Shown here: in pieces, positions 8,490 to 16,400 of the stretch
Numbering within the stretch: position 1 is the first letter of the stretch
Layout: each line of letters begins with the position of its first letter
NCBI RefSeq assembly: GCF_000710465.2
Contig: NZ_JAIZ01000425.1
Coordinates: 23,409 to 58,458, forward strand
Source of the DNA: Kitasatospora sp. MBT63
GTDB lineage: Bacteria; Actinomycetota; Actinomycetes; Streptomycetales; Streptomycetaceae
DNA length: 35,050 bases
Reading direction: 5' to 3'
The notes under the pieces: generated by a model
The model's input: the letters and a program-made list of their open reading frames with translations, nothing else
Databases searched by the model: none
Told to the model about the DNA's origin: nothing
Position numbers and translations under genes: made by a program

Positions 8490-10279
8490 GCGGCCGGACG
8501 GGCCGCGGCGCGAAGGCCAAGGAGCCGGCCCCCGACCCCGCCGCGGAGGCGTTCGCCGAAGGCGTCCGGCTGCTGCGCGGGAACCACGCGCTCACCTCGG
8601 TGGGCCGGATCTGCCGCTCCGCCGACTGCGCCGAGTGCCCCGCCGACGGCTGGGCGGTGGCCGACTCCAACGGCACCGTGCACGCCAACCCCCGGCGCCG
8701 CGCCGAACCCGCCGAATGGGCCTGGGTGCTGGCGCACTGTCTGCTCCACCTCGGCCTCGGCCACCTCCCCGCCGCCGAGGGCCGCCGCACCCCGCCCGAC
8801 GCCCACGACCTGGCCGCCCGCTGCGCGGTGGTCATCCGCTTCCAGAGCACCTTCCTCACCGGCCGGCCGCCGTTCGACCTCCCCGCCGTGCTGCCCGCCG
8901 GCGACGAGGAGGAGCTGACCGCCCGCTGGCGCCGCGACGGCCTGCCGAAACTGCCCGCCGTCGGCGGCAGCGGGCCCGACCAGTTGCTGCTGCCCTGGAC
9001 CGGGCCCGCCCCGCCCGAGGACTGGACCCTGGCCTTCGCCGCAGCCCTCACCCGGACCATGTCCGCCGCGATGGACGTGGCCGGCGGCCGCCGTGACCGG
9101 ATCACCGGCGAACGCGCCCCCGAACGCCCCTGGACCAGGGCGCTCAACTGGTTCATCTCCTCGTACCCGCTGCTCGGCGGCCTGGCCGCGGGCATCACCC
9201 TGGTCGCCGACGCCGAACTCGCCCGCGCCCACGGCATCGCCATCGCCGCCGTCGACGCCCGGGCCGGCGAGATCTACCTCAACCCGCTACGCCGGTACAG
9301 CGACGAGGAGTGGCGCTTCGTCCTCGCCCACGAGATGCTGCACGCCGCCCTGCGGCACCAGGACCGGCGCGGGGCCCGCGACCCGTACCTGTTCAACGTC
9401 GCCGCGGACTACGTGATCAACGGTTGGCTGCTGGAGATGGGCGTCGGCGAGATGCCCGAAGCGCTGCTGCACGACCCCGGGCTGAGCGGCCTGTCGGCGG
9501 AGGAAGTCTACGACCGGATCGTCCGCGACCAGCGCCGGGTCCGCCGCCTCGCCACCCTGGCGGGCAAGGGGCACACCGACATCCTCGGCGAGCCGCTCGG
9601 CCCCCCGCGCGACTACGTCGACCTGGACGACTTCTACCGCCGCGGCCTGCAGCAGGGCTTCGAACTGCACTCCCGCGGCCGCGGCCTGCTCCCGGCCGGC
9701 CTGGTCGAGGAGATCCGCGCGCTCGACCACCCGCCGGTGCCCTGGGACGCCCGGCTGGCCCGCTGGTTCGACGAGTTCGTCCCCGCCCCGACCGCGCACC
9801 GCAGCTACGCCAGGCCCTCCCGCCGGCAGGCCTCCACCCCGGACATCCCGCGGGCCGGCCGCTCCTTCCCGCCCGAGGAGGTCGCCCGCTGCACCTTCGG
9901 CGTCGTCCTCGACACCTCCGGCTCGATGGACCGCCGGCTGCTCGGCAAGGCGCTGGGCGCCATCGCCTCGTACGCGGCCGCCCGCGAGGTCCCCGCCGCC
10001 CGGGTGGTGTTCTGCGACGCGGCACCGTACGACGCCGGCTTCCTGCCGCCGCAGGAGATCGCCGGCAGGGTCCGGGTGCGCGGCCGCGGCGGAACCGTCC
10101 TGCAACCCGGCATCGACCTGCTGGAACGAGCCGAGGACTTCCCATCCGCGGCGCCGGTCCTGGTCATCACCGACGGCGAGTGCGACGTCCTGCGGCTGCG
10201 CCGCGACCACGCCTACCTGGTCCCCCGGGACGCGGCCCTCCCGTTCACCCCCCGCGGGCCCGTGTTCCACGTCCGCTAG
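8486..10279 (+). CDS. VWA-domain protein with metallopeptidase-like domains
   Basis: This 597-residue partner of the MoxR ATPase has two parts. The N-terminal part is a putative metallopeptidase-like domain of the DUF2201 type: HEMLH at residues 282-286 is an intact HExxH zinc motif. An earlier segment HCLLH at 84-88, followed by LGLGH, looks like a degenerate copy in which the catalytic Glu is Cys. The C-terminal part is a VWA-like domain with an intact MIDAS start, DTSGS at 476-480, and a later VLVITDGECD segment. Whether the peptidase cleaves proteins is unknown. MoxR-VWA-peptidase sets are described in families proposed to act in stress or conflict. The gene is translationally coupled to the ATPase gene and converges on the WGR gene. 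Confidence 0.88.
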   Translation: MSGRTGRGAKAKEPAPDPAAEAFAEGVRLLRGNHALTSVGRICRSADCAECPADGWAVADSNGTVHANPRRRAEPAEWAWVLAHCLLHLGLGHLPAAEGRRTPPDAHDLAARCAVVIRFQSTFLTGRPPFDLPAVLPAGDEEELTARWRRDGLPKLPAVGGSGPDQLLLPWTGPAPPEDWTLAFAAALTRTMSAAMDVAGGRRDRITGERAPERPWTRALNWFISSYPLLGGLAAGITLVADAELARAHGIAIAAVDARAGEIYLNPLRRYSDEEWRFVLAHEMLHAALRHQDRRGARDPYLFNVAADYVINGWLLEMGVGEMPEALLHDPGLSGLSAEEVYDRIVRDQRRVRRLATLAGKGHTDILGEPLGPPRDYVDLDDFYRRGLQQGFELHSRGRGLLPAGLVEEIRALDHPPVPWDARLARWFDEFVPAPTAHRSYARPSRRQASTPDIPRAGRSFPPEEVARCTFGVVLDTSGSMDRRLLGKALGAIASYAAAREVPAARVVFCDAAPYDAGFLPPQEIAGRVRVRGRGGTVLQPGIDLLERAEDFPSAAPVLVITDGECDVLRLRRDHAYLVPRDAALPFTPRGPVFHVR

Positions 10280-10304
10280 CGCCCGGGGCGGGGTCCGCGG
10301 CGGG

Positions 10305-11753
10305 TCACAGCACCCGCTTGATCTCGCCCCGGGCGCGGTAGAAGCCGCCCCGCTCCGAGGCGTGCAGTTCGGCCACCAGGTACCGCGCGCCCGCGATCCG
10401 GACGTCCTTGGGGAACTGCACCCGCCAGCTCGGGTCGAACCCCGCCGAGGTGACCCGCACCCGCAGCCGCCCGCCGTCCTGCACGCACTCCACCTCGACC
10501 CCGCCGAGGCTCCCCGCCTGGGCGACGCTCACCGTCTCCAGCTCCGCGCCCGGCGCGATCCGCTCCCAGCCCGCCGCCTTGACGTCGGTGGTCTGCGGCA
10601 GCCGCCCGCCCTCGGCCTCCCGCACCGCCGCCTCACTGGCGTCGATGCAGGCCAGCGAGCCGTCGGTGGTCACGATGTACAGCCGCTCGTCGCGGTACTG
10701 CATGCTGTACGCCGAGCCGCAGCCGGTGCCGAGCTTCCACAGCCGGGTGCCGTCCGCCGCGAAGCAGTACACCGACGAGGAATTGTCGCCGGCGAAGACG
10801 TACCTGCCGTCGGGCGAGGCCGCGCAGGAGAACACCGCGGCGTCACAGCGGTACCGGGCGCGCTGGGCACCGTCCGCCTTCGCCAGCCGGTAGACCCAGC
10901 CCCGGCTGGTGCCGGCGAACACCTCCGCCCGCTCCTGCCAGCCGAACAGCACCGCGCCCTCGGTCCTGGTGTGCCACAGCTCCTCGCCGCCGCGCGCCGA
11001 ATAGCGCGAGACGCCGGACGAGTAGCCGTGGTAGACGCCGTCCGCGTCGCAGCGCACCATCCAGCCGGCGGTGCCGGCCGCCGAGCGCCGCCACTGGAAC
11101 TCGTCCTCGTGGTCGACGGTGGTGATCCCGCCCCGGGCGTCGGCGACCCCGAGCACGCCGTCGTGGATGTCCAGCCAGTAGATGTCGACGTCCGCGGCGA
11201 TCTCGTACGCCACCCGCGGCACCTTGCCGCCGAGGTCGTAGACCCGGCCGTCGTCACAGCCCGCGTAGATCCAGTAGTCGTCGGCGACGATGCACTTGAC
11301 GCCGTCCGGCAGGCCGAACCGGCCGGTGACCTCGCCGTCGTGGGTGAGGGTGTAGACGTCACCGGCCTGGTTGCCGACCCAGGCGTGCTCCTCGCCGATG
11401 AAGATGCCGAACGCGTCCGCGCCCGACCTGAACCGCCACAGCACCGGCGCCTGACGCGCCGTCGAACGGGTCGACACGATCTGCCGCCGGGTCACGGCCC
11501 GCCGCTGCCGCACCCCGCGGACGGCCGGCGCGTACCCCTTGCGGACCTTCTCGCCGAGCTTCTTGGCGGCGGTGGCGGCCGCCTTCTCGGCGGTCGGGAA
11601 GGCGGTGGTCCTGGCCTGACCGGGCTCGCCGATCCGCCCGTAGGTGATGGTCAGCTCCGCGCCCGACTGCCGGACCTCGTAGAACTTGTGCGCCCCGCCG
11701 CCCTCCTCGGACAGCTCCAGGTAGGTGATCTGCTCGTCGGTGGCAGCGGACAT
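10305..11753 (-). CDS. WGR-domain protein with beta-propeller
   Basis: This 482-residue protein begins with a WGR domain (about residues 8-75: YLELSEEGGGAHKFYEV then ITYGRIGEPGQ), the fold that senses DNA breaks in PARP enzymes and is common in bacterial proteins of unknown role. Residues about 100-390 are PQQ/WD-like propeller repeats, with recurring segments such as WVGNQAGDVYTL, IYAGCDDGRVYDL and YVFAGDNSSSVYCF. A beta-rich tail follows. No enzymatic motif is present. The ATG has GAAAGGGG upstream. It converges on the VWA gene with a gap of 25 bases. Proximity to the MoxR/VWA pair and the helicase-associated gene suggests a shared DNA-related process, which is inference. Confidence 0.88.
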   Translation of the reverse strand: MSAATDEQITYLELSEEGGGAHKFYEVRQSGAELTITYGRIGEPGQARTTAFPTAEKAAATAAKKLGEKVRKGYAPAVRGVRQRRAVTRRQIVSTRSTARQAPVLWRFRSGADAFGIFIGEEHAWVGNQAGDVYTLTHDGEVTGRFGLPDGVKCIVADDYWIYAGCDDGRVYDLGGKVPRVAYEIAADVDIYWLDIHDGVLGVADARGGITTVDHEDEFQWRRSAAGTAGWMVRCDADGVYHGYSSGVSRYSARGGEELWHTRTEGAVLFGWQERAEVFAGTSRGWVYRLAKADGAQRARYRCDAAVFSCAASPDGRYVFAGDNSSSVYCFAADGTRLWKLGTGCGSAYSMQYRDERLYIVTTDGSLACIDASEAAVREAEGGRLPQTTDVKAAGWERIAPGAELETVSVAQAGSLGGVEVECVQDGGRLRVRVTSAGFDPSWRVQFPKDVRIAGARYLVAELHASERGGFYRARGEIKRVL

Positions 11754-11868
11754 GGCGGGGCCCCTTTCGGGCAGAGACAGGGAGGGCGCCGGCGGACCCA
11801 GCGGCCTCGCCCGACACCACTCAACCTAGGCCGCGGCACTGACAGCGGCCGGTCCGCCCGACGGGCCG

Positions 11869-12594
11869 TCAGCCCTCGCCCGCCACCACCGCACCGGACT
11901 CGTACGCGAACACCACCGCGTGCACCCGGTCGCGCAGCCCGAGCTTGCCCAGCACATTGCTGACATGCGTCTTGACGGTGTGTTCGCTGACCACCAGCTC
12001 GGCCGCGATCTCCGCGTTGGAGAGCCCCCGGGCGAGCAGCCGCAGGGTCTCCTGCTCGCGCGCCGTCAGCTGCTCCAGCAGCCTGGACGGCGGCCGGACC
12101 GGCCCGTTCCCCCCGCCCGGCGGCCGGCGGGCCGCGAACTCGCGGATCAGCCGCCGGGTCACGGACGGCGCCAGCAGCGCCTCGCCGGAGGCGACCATCC
12201 GGACCCCGTGCGCCAGGTCGTCGCGGCGGACGTCCTTCAGCAGGAAGCCGCTGGCGCCCACGTACAGCGCGTCGTAGACGTAGTCGTCGATGTCGAAGGT
12301 GGTCAGCATGATCACCTTGCAGTCCGGGAACCCGGCGCAGACCCGCCGGGCCGCCTCCAGCCCGTCCATCACCGGCATCCGGACGTCCAGCAGCAGCACG
12401 TCCGGACGGTGCTCGCGGACGGCCTCGACCGCCTGCGCGCCGTCCGCCGCCTCGCCCACCACCACGATGTCCGGCTGCGCGTCCAGGATCATCCCGAACC
12501 CGGCCCGCACCAACTCCTGGTCGTCCGCGACCACCACCCTGATCGGGCCCGTGCTCTCCCTCACCGTCCCGGTGCCCCCGGTCTCCGTGCTCAC
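11869..12594 (-). CDS. NarL/LuxR-type response regulator
   Basis: This 241-residue regulator has a receiver domain (residues about 18-135) with acidic pair Asp24-Asp25, phospho-acceptor Asp70 in LLLDVRMPV, and conserved Thr and Lys in MLTTF and FLLKD. A LuxR-type helix-turn-helix follows at about 170-230 (LTAREQETLRLLARG, then AEIAAELVVSEHTVKTHVS). The GTG start overlaps the TGA of the kinase gene by four bases, so the two are translationally coupled. A glycine/proline-rich linker joins the domains. It probably controls its own operon, including the DUF4097 lipoprotein upstream. Confidence 0.95.
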   Translation of the reverse strand: MSTETGGTGTVRESTGPIRVVVADDQELVRAGFGMILDAQPDIVVVGEAADGAQAVEAVREHRPDVLLLDVRMPVMDGLEAARRVCAGFPDCKVIMLTTFDIDDYVYDALYVGASGFLLKDVRRDDLAHGVRMVASGEALLAPSVTRRLIREFAARRPPGGGNGPVRPPSRLLEQLTAREQETLRLLARGLSNAEIAAELVVSEHTVKTHVSNVLGKLGLRDRVHAVVFAYESGAVVAGEG

Positions 12595-13808
12595 CGCCGC
12601 TGCGCCCCCAGCGGGAACCGGGCCCGCACCACGAAACCCCGACCGTCCGGCCCGGGACCGGCCTCGGCCCGGCCGCCGCAGGCCGCGGCCCGCTCCCGGA
12701 TGCCCACCAGGCCCCGCCCGCCGGACCAGCCGCTCACCACCGCACCCGCCGTCACCGGCACACCCCGGCCGTCGTCCGACACCACCACCTCCAGCGCCTC
12801 CCCCACCCGCTCGACCCGGACCCGGGCCGCGCCGCCCGCCGAGTGCTTCACCACGTTGGTCAGTGCCTCCTGCACGATCCGGTACGCCGCCGCCTGCACG
12901 TCCGCCGGCACCGCCGGGCCAGGCCCGGCCGGGGTCAGCTCGACCCGCAGCCCGGACTCCCGGACCCGCTCGGCCAGCGCCGGCACCTCGGCCAGGGTCG
13001 GCTGCGGGGCCAGCTCCCGGCCGGCGCCCTCCTCCTTCAGCACACCGAGCACCCGGCGCAGCTGCACCATGGCGTCCCGGCCGGAGTCGGCGATGGTGTC
13101 GAAGGTGCGGATCGCCCGGTCCGGGTCGCTGCGCACCACCAGCGGGCCCGCCTCGGCCTGGATCACCATCAGCGAGACGGCGTGCGCCAGGATGTCGTGC
13201 ATCTCGCGGGCGATCCGGGAGCGCTCCTCGGCGACGGCCCGCGCCGCGTCGGCCGCCGCCCTCATCCCCGTCTGCTGCGCCCGTTCGGCGGCGGCCGCGG
13301 CCCGCCCGCGCAGCTCGCGCACCAGCGAGCCGACGATGAACGAACCGACCGAGGTCAGCAGGCTGAACAGCATGCCGTTGGGCGAGTGGGTGCCGAGGAT
13401 GTTGGCGGGCACCAGGATCGCCAGGATCAGCCAGCGCTGCCAGTCCCGGCCGCGATCGGCGACGGTGTACGTGACCAGCACGGTGTGCAGCGGGATCTGC
13501 GGGGCCACCGAGTGCGCGACGATCGACTGCACCAGCGAGAGGGCCCCGACCACCAGCCAGACCGTGAACGGCGCCCGGCGCCGCCACGGCAGTGGTGCCG
13601 CGGCCGCCAGCACCAGCAGGTAGACCCACGGCGGCCAGTTCTTGTCGTCGTAGACCACCGCCCAGACCGCGATCGCGGCCGCGGCCAGCGCGAGGAAACC
13701 GTCGAGCAGGTACGGGCTCGCCCCGCCGGACCCCGCGCCCCAGCGGGCGGACACCGCGCCGAGCCGATCGCGCAGCCGCGCCGTCCGCTCCCGGACGTCT
13801 CCGTTCAC
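12591..13808 (-). CDS. NarL-family sensor histidine kinase
   Basis: This 405-residue membrane kinase has about four to five transmembrane segments within residues 30-150, a short coiled helix, and the HisKA_3 dimerisation box with His204 in REMHDILAH. An ATPase domain follows (N-box EALTNVVKHS, DDGRGVP, GRGLVGIRERA). The GTG at 13808 was chosen over the longer frame from 13871, because GGGGGAG sits seven bases upstream and the longer form would overlap the preceding gene. There is no large extracellular sensor, so it probably senses the membrane state or works with the DUF4097 lipoprotein encoded 55 bases upstream. Confidence 0.93.
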   Translation of the reverse strand: MNGDVRERTARLRDRLGAVSARWGAGSGGASPYLLDGFLALAAAAIAVWAVVYDDKNWPPWVYLLVLAAAAPLPWRRRAPFTVWLVVGALSLVQSIVAHSVAPQIPLHTVLVTYTVADRGRDWQRWLILAILVPANILGTHSPNGMLFSLLTSVGSFIVGSLVRELRGRAAAAAERAQQTGMRAAADAARAVAEERSRIAREMHDILAHAVSLMVIQAEAGPLVVRSDPDRAIRTFDTIADSGRDAMVQLRRVLGVLKEEGAGRELAPQPTLAEVPALAERVRESGLRVELTPAGPGPAVPADVQAAAYRIVQEALTNVVKHSAGGAARVRVERVGEALEVVVSDDGRGVPVTAGAVVSGWSGGRGLVGIRERAAACGGRAEAGPGPDGRGFVVRARFPLGAQRR

Positions 13809-13863
13809 CCCAGCCACTCCCCCGTAGGCCGACCAGGGACGATCATGCCCTACCCGGGTGGGC

Positions 13864-14538
13864 TCAGGCACGGGCGACCGTGACGTCGCCGGTCCCGGTG
13901 TGCGCGGTGATGGTCCGCGGCGCCGCGTCCCGGCGGGGCACCGAGACGTGGACGCTGCCCGTCCCGGTGCCGGCGTCCACCGCGTACTCCTCGCCCCCGG
14001 GCACCTTGACGCTGACGCTGCCGGTGTCGGACCTCAGCTCGACACCGGTCGGATCGGCCCCGAACTGTGCGCGCACGTCCCCGGTGTCGGTGCTCAGCCG
14101 CACGTGCGCCCCGGCCAGTGCCTCGGCCTCGATCGAACCGGTCGAGGTCTCGGCGTCGACGGCCGCGGTGAGCCCGGCCAGCCGTACCCCGCCGGTGGAG
14201 TTGATCACCCGGACCTCGGTCCCGGCGGGCACCCGCACCTCGTAGCCGACCCCGCAGCCGTCGTCCGGGCAGTGGTAGCCGAGGGTCAGGGTGCCGTCGG
14301 CCACCGCGTGGGTCGCCTCCGGCTCCCCGTCCCGGTACGTGTGGTGCTCGGTGACCTGGACGCCGCCCGCACCGCCGACCACCCGGATGTCCCCGGTGTT
14401 CCCCTCGATCACCAGCACCCGGACCGGCTCCACGACGGAGTACGCCACGTCCCGGTGCTCGTCCTCCCCCAGGAAACACCCCGACATCCCCCCGACCACC
14501 ACGGCCGTCACCACCCCGTACAGCAGCGCACGCTTCAT
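13864..14538 (-). CDS. DUF4097-family lipoprotein
   Basis: The ATG at 14538 follows GGGGAG and opens a signal peptide ending in the lipobox MSGC (about residue 20). The 224-residue product then shows the repetitive beta-helix of the DUF4097 adhesin-like family: VLVIEGNTGDIRVVGG, VRVINSTGGVRLAGL, AETSTGSIEAEAL, RLSTDTGDVRAQF, ELRSDTGSVSVKV and ITAHTGTGDVTVA are successive rungs. A Cys-containing insert, YHCPDDGCG, may form a disulfide. Proteins of this family often sit beside two-component or anti-sigma systems, as here. It lies upstream of the kinase and regulator on the same strand. Role unknown, possibly an accessory to envelope-stress sensing. Confidence 0.88.
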   Translation of the reverse strand: MKRALLYGVVTAVVVGGMSGCFLGEDEHRDVAYSVVEPVRVLVIEGNTGDIRVVGGAGGVQVTEHHTYRDGEPEATHAVADGTLTLGYHCPDDGCGVGYEVRVPAGTEVRVINSTGGVRLAGLTAAVDAETSTGSIEAEALAGAHVRLSTDTGDVRAQFGADPTGVELRSDTGSVSVKVPGGEEYAVDAGTGTGSVHVSVPRRDAAPRTITAHTGTGDVTVARA

Positions 14539-14702
14539 CACGGACTCCCCCGTTCCCCGGCTCGGCCACCCCGACCCGACACCCCCACCCTGCCGGTCCG
14601 CCCTCCGCACCGGATCACCCGCACGAGCGGTCTTCCCGCCTCCCCCGCACGGGGGACGGCCCGCACGGCGGCTCCTGTGCCCCACGCGATTCCCGTGACG
14701 GA

Positions 14703-14732
14703 CTGACGGCGACAATCGACGGCCGGTAACTT
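14703..14732 (+). promoter_or_regulatory. possible promoter of the Crp-family gene
   Basis: CTGACG and TAACTT are 18 bases apart and lie about 55 bases before the ATG at 14787. The match is moderate. The 248-base divergent gap also has to hold the promoter of the DUF4097 operon, which I could not place. Confidence 0.3.
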
Positions 14733-14786
14733 GTTTGGCCGCGTTCAATCGCATGTCGGCAGGACAGAACTCGGGGGATCTGCACC

Positions 14787-15509
14787 ATGACCAATGCTGT
14801 GTCCGAGCCCCGCGGCGAGGGACCGGGTCGGTATCCGAGGCTGGCACTGGACGACAGGGTTCCGTTCCTCGCCCGGCTCGAACAGGAGGACAGGGCCGCG
14901 CTCCTCGCCCTCGGCCCCCGGTTGCGCTTCCCTCCGAGATCAGTGGTCATCCGGCAGGAAGAACCGTCGGACCACATCCTGCTGCTCCTGAACGGCTGGA
15001 TGAAGGTCACGGCCGCTGCGGCCAACGGGTACGAAGCACTTCTCGCCTTACGGGGAGCCGGCGACATCGTGGGCGAGAGCGCGGCCCTGAGCGGGCGGCC
15101 CAGGTCCGCCACCGTGACCGCGCTGGAGGAAGTCGCTGCCGTGGCCGTCGACCGGCAGCGGTTCACCGAGTTCCTCACCCGCGCGCCCGCGGTGATGCTC
15201 CAGCTCCTCGCGCTGTCCAACGACAGGCTGCGCACGGCGGACCGCCGCCGACTGGAGGTCGCCGCGCTGACGGTCCGCGAACGCCTCGCCGACCTGCTGC
15301 TCGAACTCGCCCGGACCCACGGGAGTGCGACGGAGGAAGGCATCGAGATCTCGGTGCCGCTCAGTCAGCAGGAGCTGGCCGGGTCGGTCGGCGCGTCGCG
15401 GGAGGCCGTGGCCCGCTTGCTGAAGACCCTCCGGGATCGCGGCGTAGTGATCACCAGGCGCCGCTGTCTGGTGATCACGCGTCCTGACGTGCTTCGGCGC
15501 ATTGGCTGA
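14787..15509 (+). CDS. Crp/Fnr-family transcriptional regulator with TTA codon
   Basis: This 240-residue regulator has an N-terminal cyclic-nucleotide-binding domain and a C-terminal winged helix (about residues 190-230, LSQQELAGSVGASREAVARL). The phosphate-binding cassette GESAALSGRPRSATV keeps Glu97 and Arg106, the residues that hold the ribose and phosphate in PKA- and CRP-type domains, so binding of a cyclic nucleotide is likely. No Fnr-type cysteine cluster is present. Leu88 is encoded by TTA (15048-15050), the rare codon read by bldA tRNA in streptomycetes; I saw no other in this cluster. GGGGGA lies eight bases before the ATG. The cyclase homologue follows after 111 bases with a Crp-type palindrome between them, which suggests that this regulator controls the operon. 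Confidence 0.93.
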   Translation: MTNAVSEPRGEGPGRYPRLALDDRVPFLARLEQEDRAALLALGPRLRFPPRSVVIRQEEPSDHILLLLNGWMKVTAAAANGYEALLALRGAGDIVGESAALSGRPRSATVTALEEVAAVAVDRQRFTEFLTRAPAVMLQLLALSNDRLRTADRRRLEVAALTVRERLADLLLELARTHGSATEEGIEISVPLSQQELAGSVGASREAVARLLKTLRDRGVVITRRRCLVITRPDVLRRIG

Positions 15510-15524
15510 CCCGCAGAGCGGAGT

Positions 15525-15544
15525 TCTGTGCACACGATCACAGA
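15525..15544. promoter_or_regulatory. Crp-type binding palindrome upstream of the cyclase gene
   Basis: TCTGTG and CACAGA are perfect inverted arms around an 8-base spacer. The core TGTGC-N6-TCACA differs from the classical TGTGA-N6-TCACA Crp box at one base, and it fits the GTG-N8-CAC core of actinobacterial Crp sites. It starts 15 bases after the crp stop codon and is centred 86 bases before the cyclase ATG. Confidence 0.7.
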
Positions 15545-15620
15545 GCGAGTGCGTCATCGGTCCTCACACCCCGGCCTGACGATCCAGCAGGCTGCTGCCC
15601 GGTCCATCGGAGAGGCAGCC

Positions 15621-16400
15621 ATGACAGAGCCGGTCAACCGCACCATCCTGCTGTTCGACATCGAAAAGTTCGGCCGACGCGACGACGTGGAGCAGGCGTT
15701 CATGCGGCGCATGCTCTACACCATCCTCCAGGAGACCCTCCGCAGCGCGGGGGTCGAGCAGACCGACCAACGGGTGGAGGACCGGGGTGACTCGGTGATG
15801 GTCCTGATCAGCCCGACCGTTCCGAAGGTCCCGCTCCTGCGGGCCCTGCTCACGGAGACCCCCGCATTGCTGCGCAGCAACAACCGGCTGGCGTCGAGCA
15901 GCGCCCAGGTTCGGCTCCGGGCAGTCCTCGCTGCAGGAGAGGTGGCCGTACAGGAACTGGGGGGTGCACTCGGCGGAGTGGTCGGCCGGGACCTCAACCA
16001 AGCCTTCCGACTGCTCAATTCGGACCAGCTCCGGCACCTGCTCACCCAGTCCGGCGAACAGCTCCTACTGTGCGTCTCCGACCCCGTCTACCAGGGCATC
16101 GTGTCCCACGGCCACCACGGCGTACCCGCGACCGAGTTCCACCAAGTCTCCGTCCTCGGCAAGGAGGGGCCGCTGACCGGCTGGGTGCACGGTTCGGCCG
16201 GCCCGGCCGCCGCCGGCCCGCCCGTGGAGCCCCAGCGTCCTGCCCTCGGTGGGCCCGCGACTTCCGGGGGGGTGCAGTTCATCGGTGGTTCGCCGTCCTT
16301 CGGCGGCAGTCTGGTCACCGGCGACCAGCACATCGTCTCCGGTGGCCAGGTCCACGGGGACATCAGTGTCGGAGATTCACGGCGAGGCGGCACCAAGTGA
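15621..16400 (+). CDS. class III nucleotide cyclase homologue with C-terminal Gly-rich motif
   Basis: The ATG at 15621 follows GGAGAGG; the frame is open upstream but has no better start. Residues 1-195 of 259 read as a compact class III cyclase domain: LLFDIEKFG with metal ligand Asp13, RGDSVMVLI with the second ligand Asp57, RLRAVLAAGEV, and GRDLNQAFRL with Asn126 and Arg130, the pair that stabilises the transition state. All four key positions are kept, so activity is plausible. The base used (A, G, C or U) cannot be told. Residues 196-219 are a Pro/Gly/Ala linker, and 220-247 are a glycine-rich motif repeated in the next protein. No other sensor or membrane domain is present. The stop overlaps the next start (GTGA). 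Confidence 0.8.
   Translation: MTEPVNRTILLFDIEKFGRRDDVEQAFMRRMLYTILQETLRSAGVEQTDQRVEDRGDSVMVLISPTVPKVPLLRALLTETPALLRSNNRLASSSAQVRLRAVLAAGEVAVQELGGALGGVVGRDLNQAFRLLNSDQLRHLLTQSGEQLLLCVSDPVYQGIVSHGHHGVPATEFHQVSVLGKEGPLTGWVHGSAGPAAAGPPVEPQRPALGGPATSGGVQFIGGSPSFGGSLVTGDQHIVSGGQVHGDISVGDSRRGGTK
16278..16361 (+). repeat. Gly-rich motif, copy 1 (C-terminus of cyclase)
   Basis: Codes for a 28-residue motif running from FIGGSPSFGG to GGQVHGD. It matches copy 2 at 25 of 28 residues. At DNA level 11 of 84 bases differ, and six of the nine changed codons are silent, which suggests selection on the peptide. Confidence 0.9.

Noticed and set aside
12595..13629. N-terminal extension of the response regulator frame
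   Set aside because: It overlaps the histidine kinase in another frame; the receiver domain and the coupled GTG at 12594 define the start.
13809..13871. Longer N-terminus for the histidine kinase
   Set aside because: It would overlap the DUF4097 gene, whereas the GTG at 13808 has an ideal ribosome site.
14729..14749. A possible second Crp site upstream of the crp gene
   Set aside because: TTG and CAA flank a core whose inner arms do not pair, and it does not fit the TGTGA-N6-TCACA pattern.
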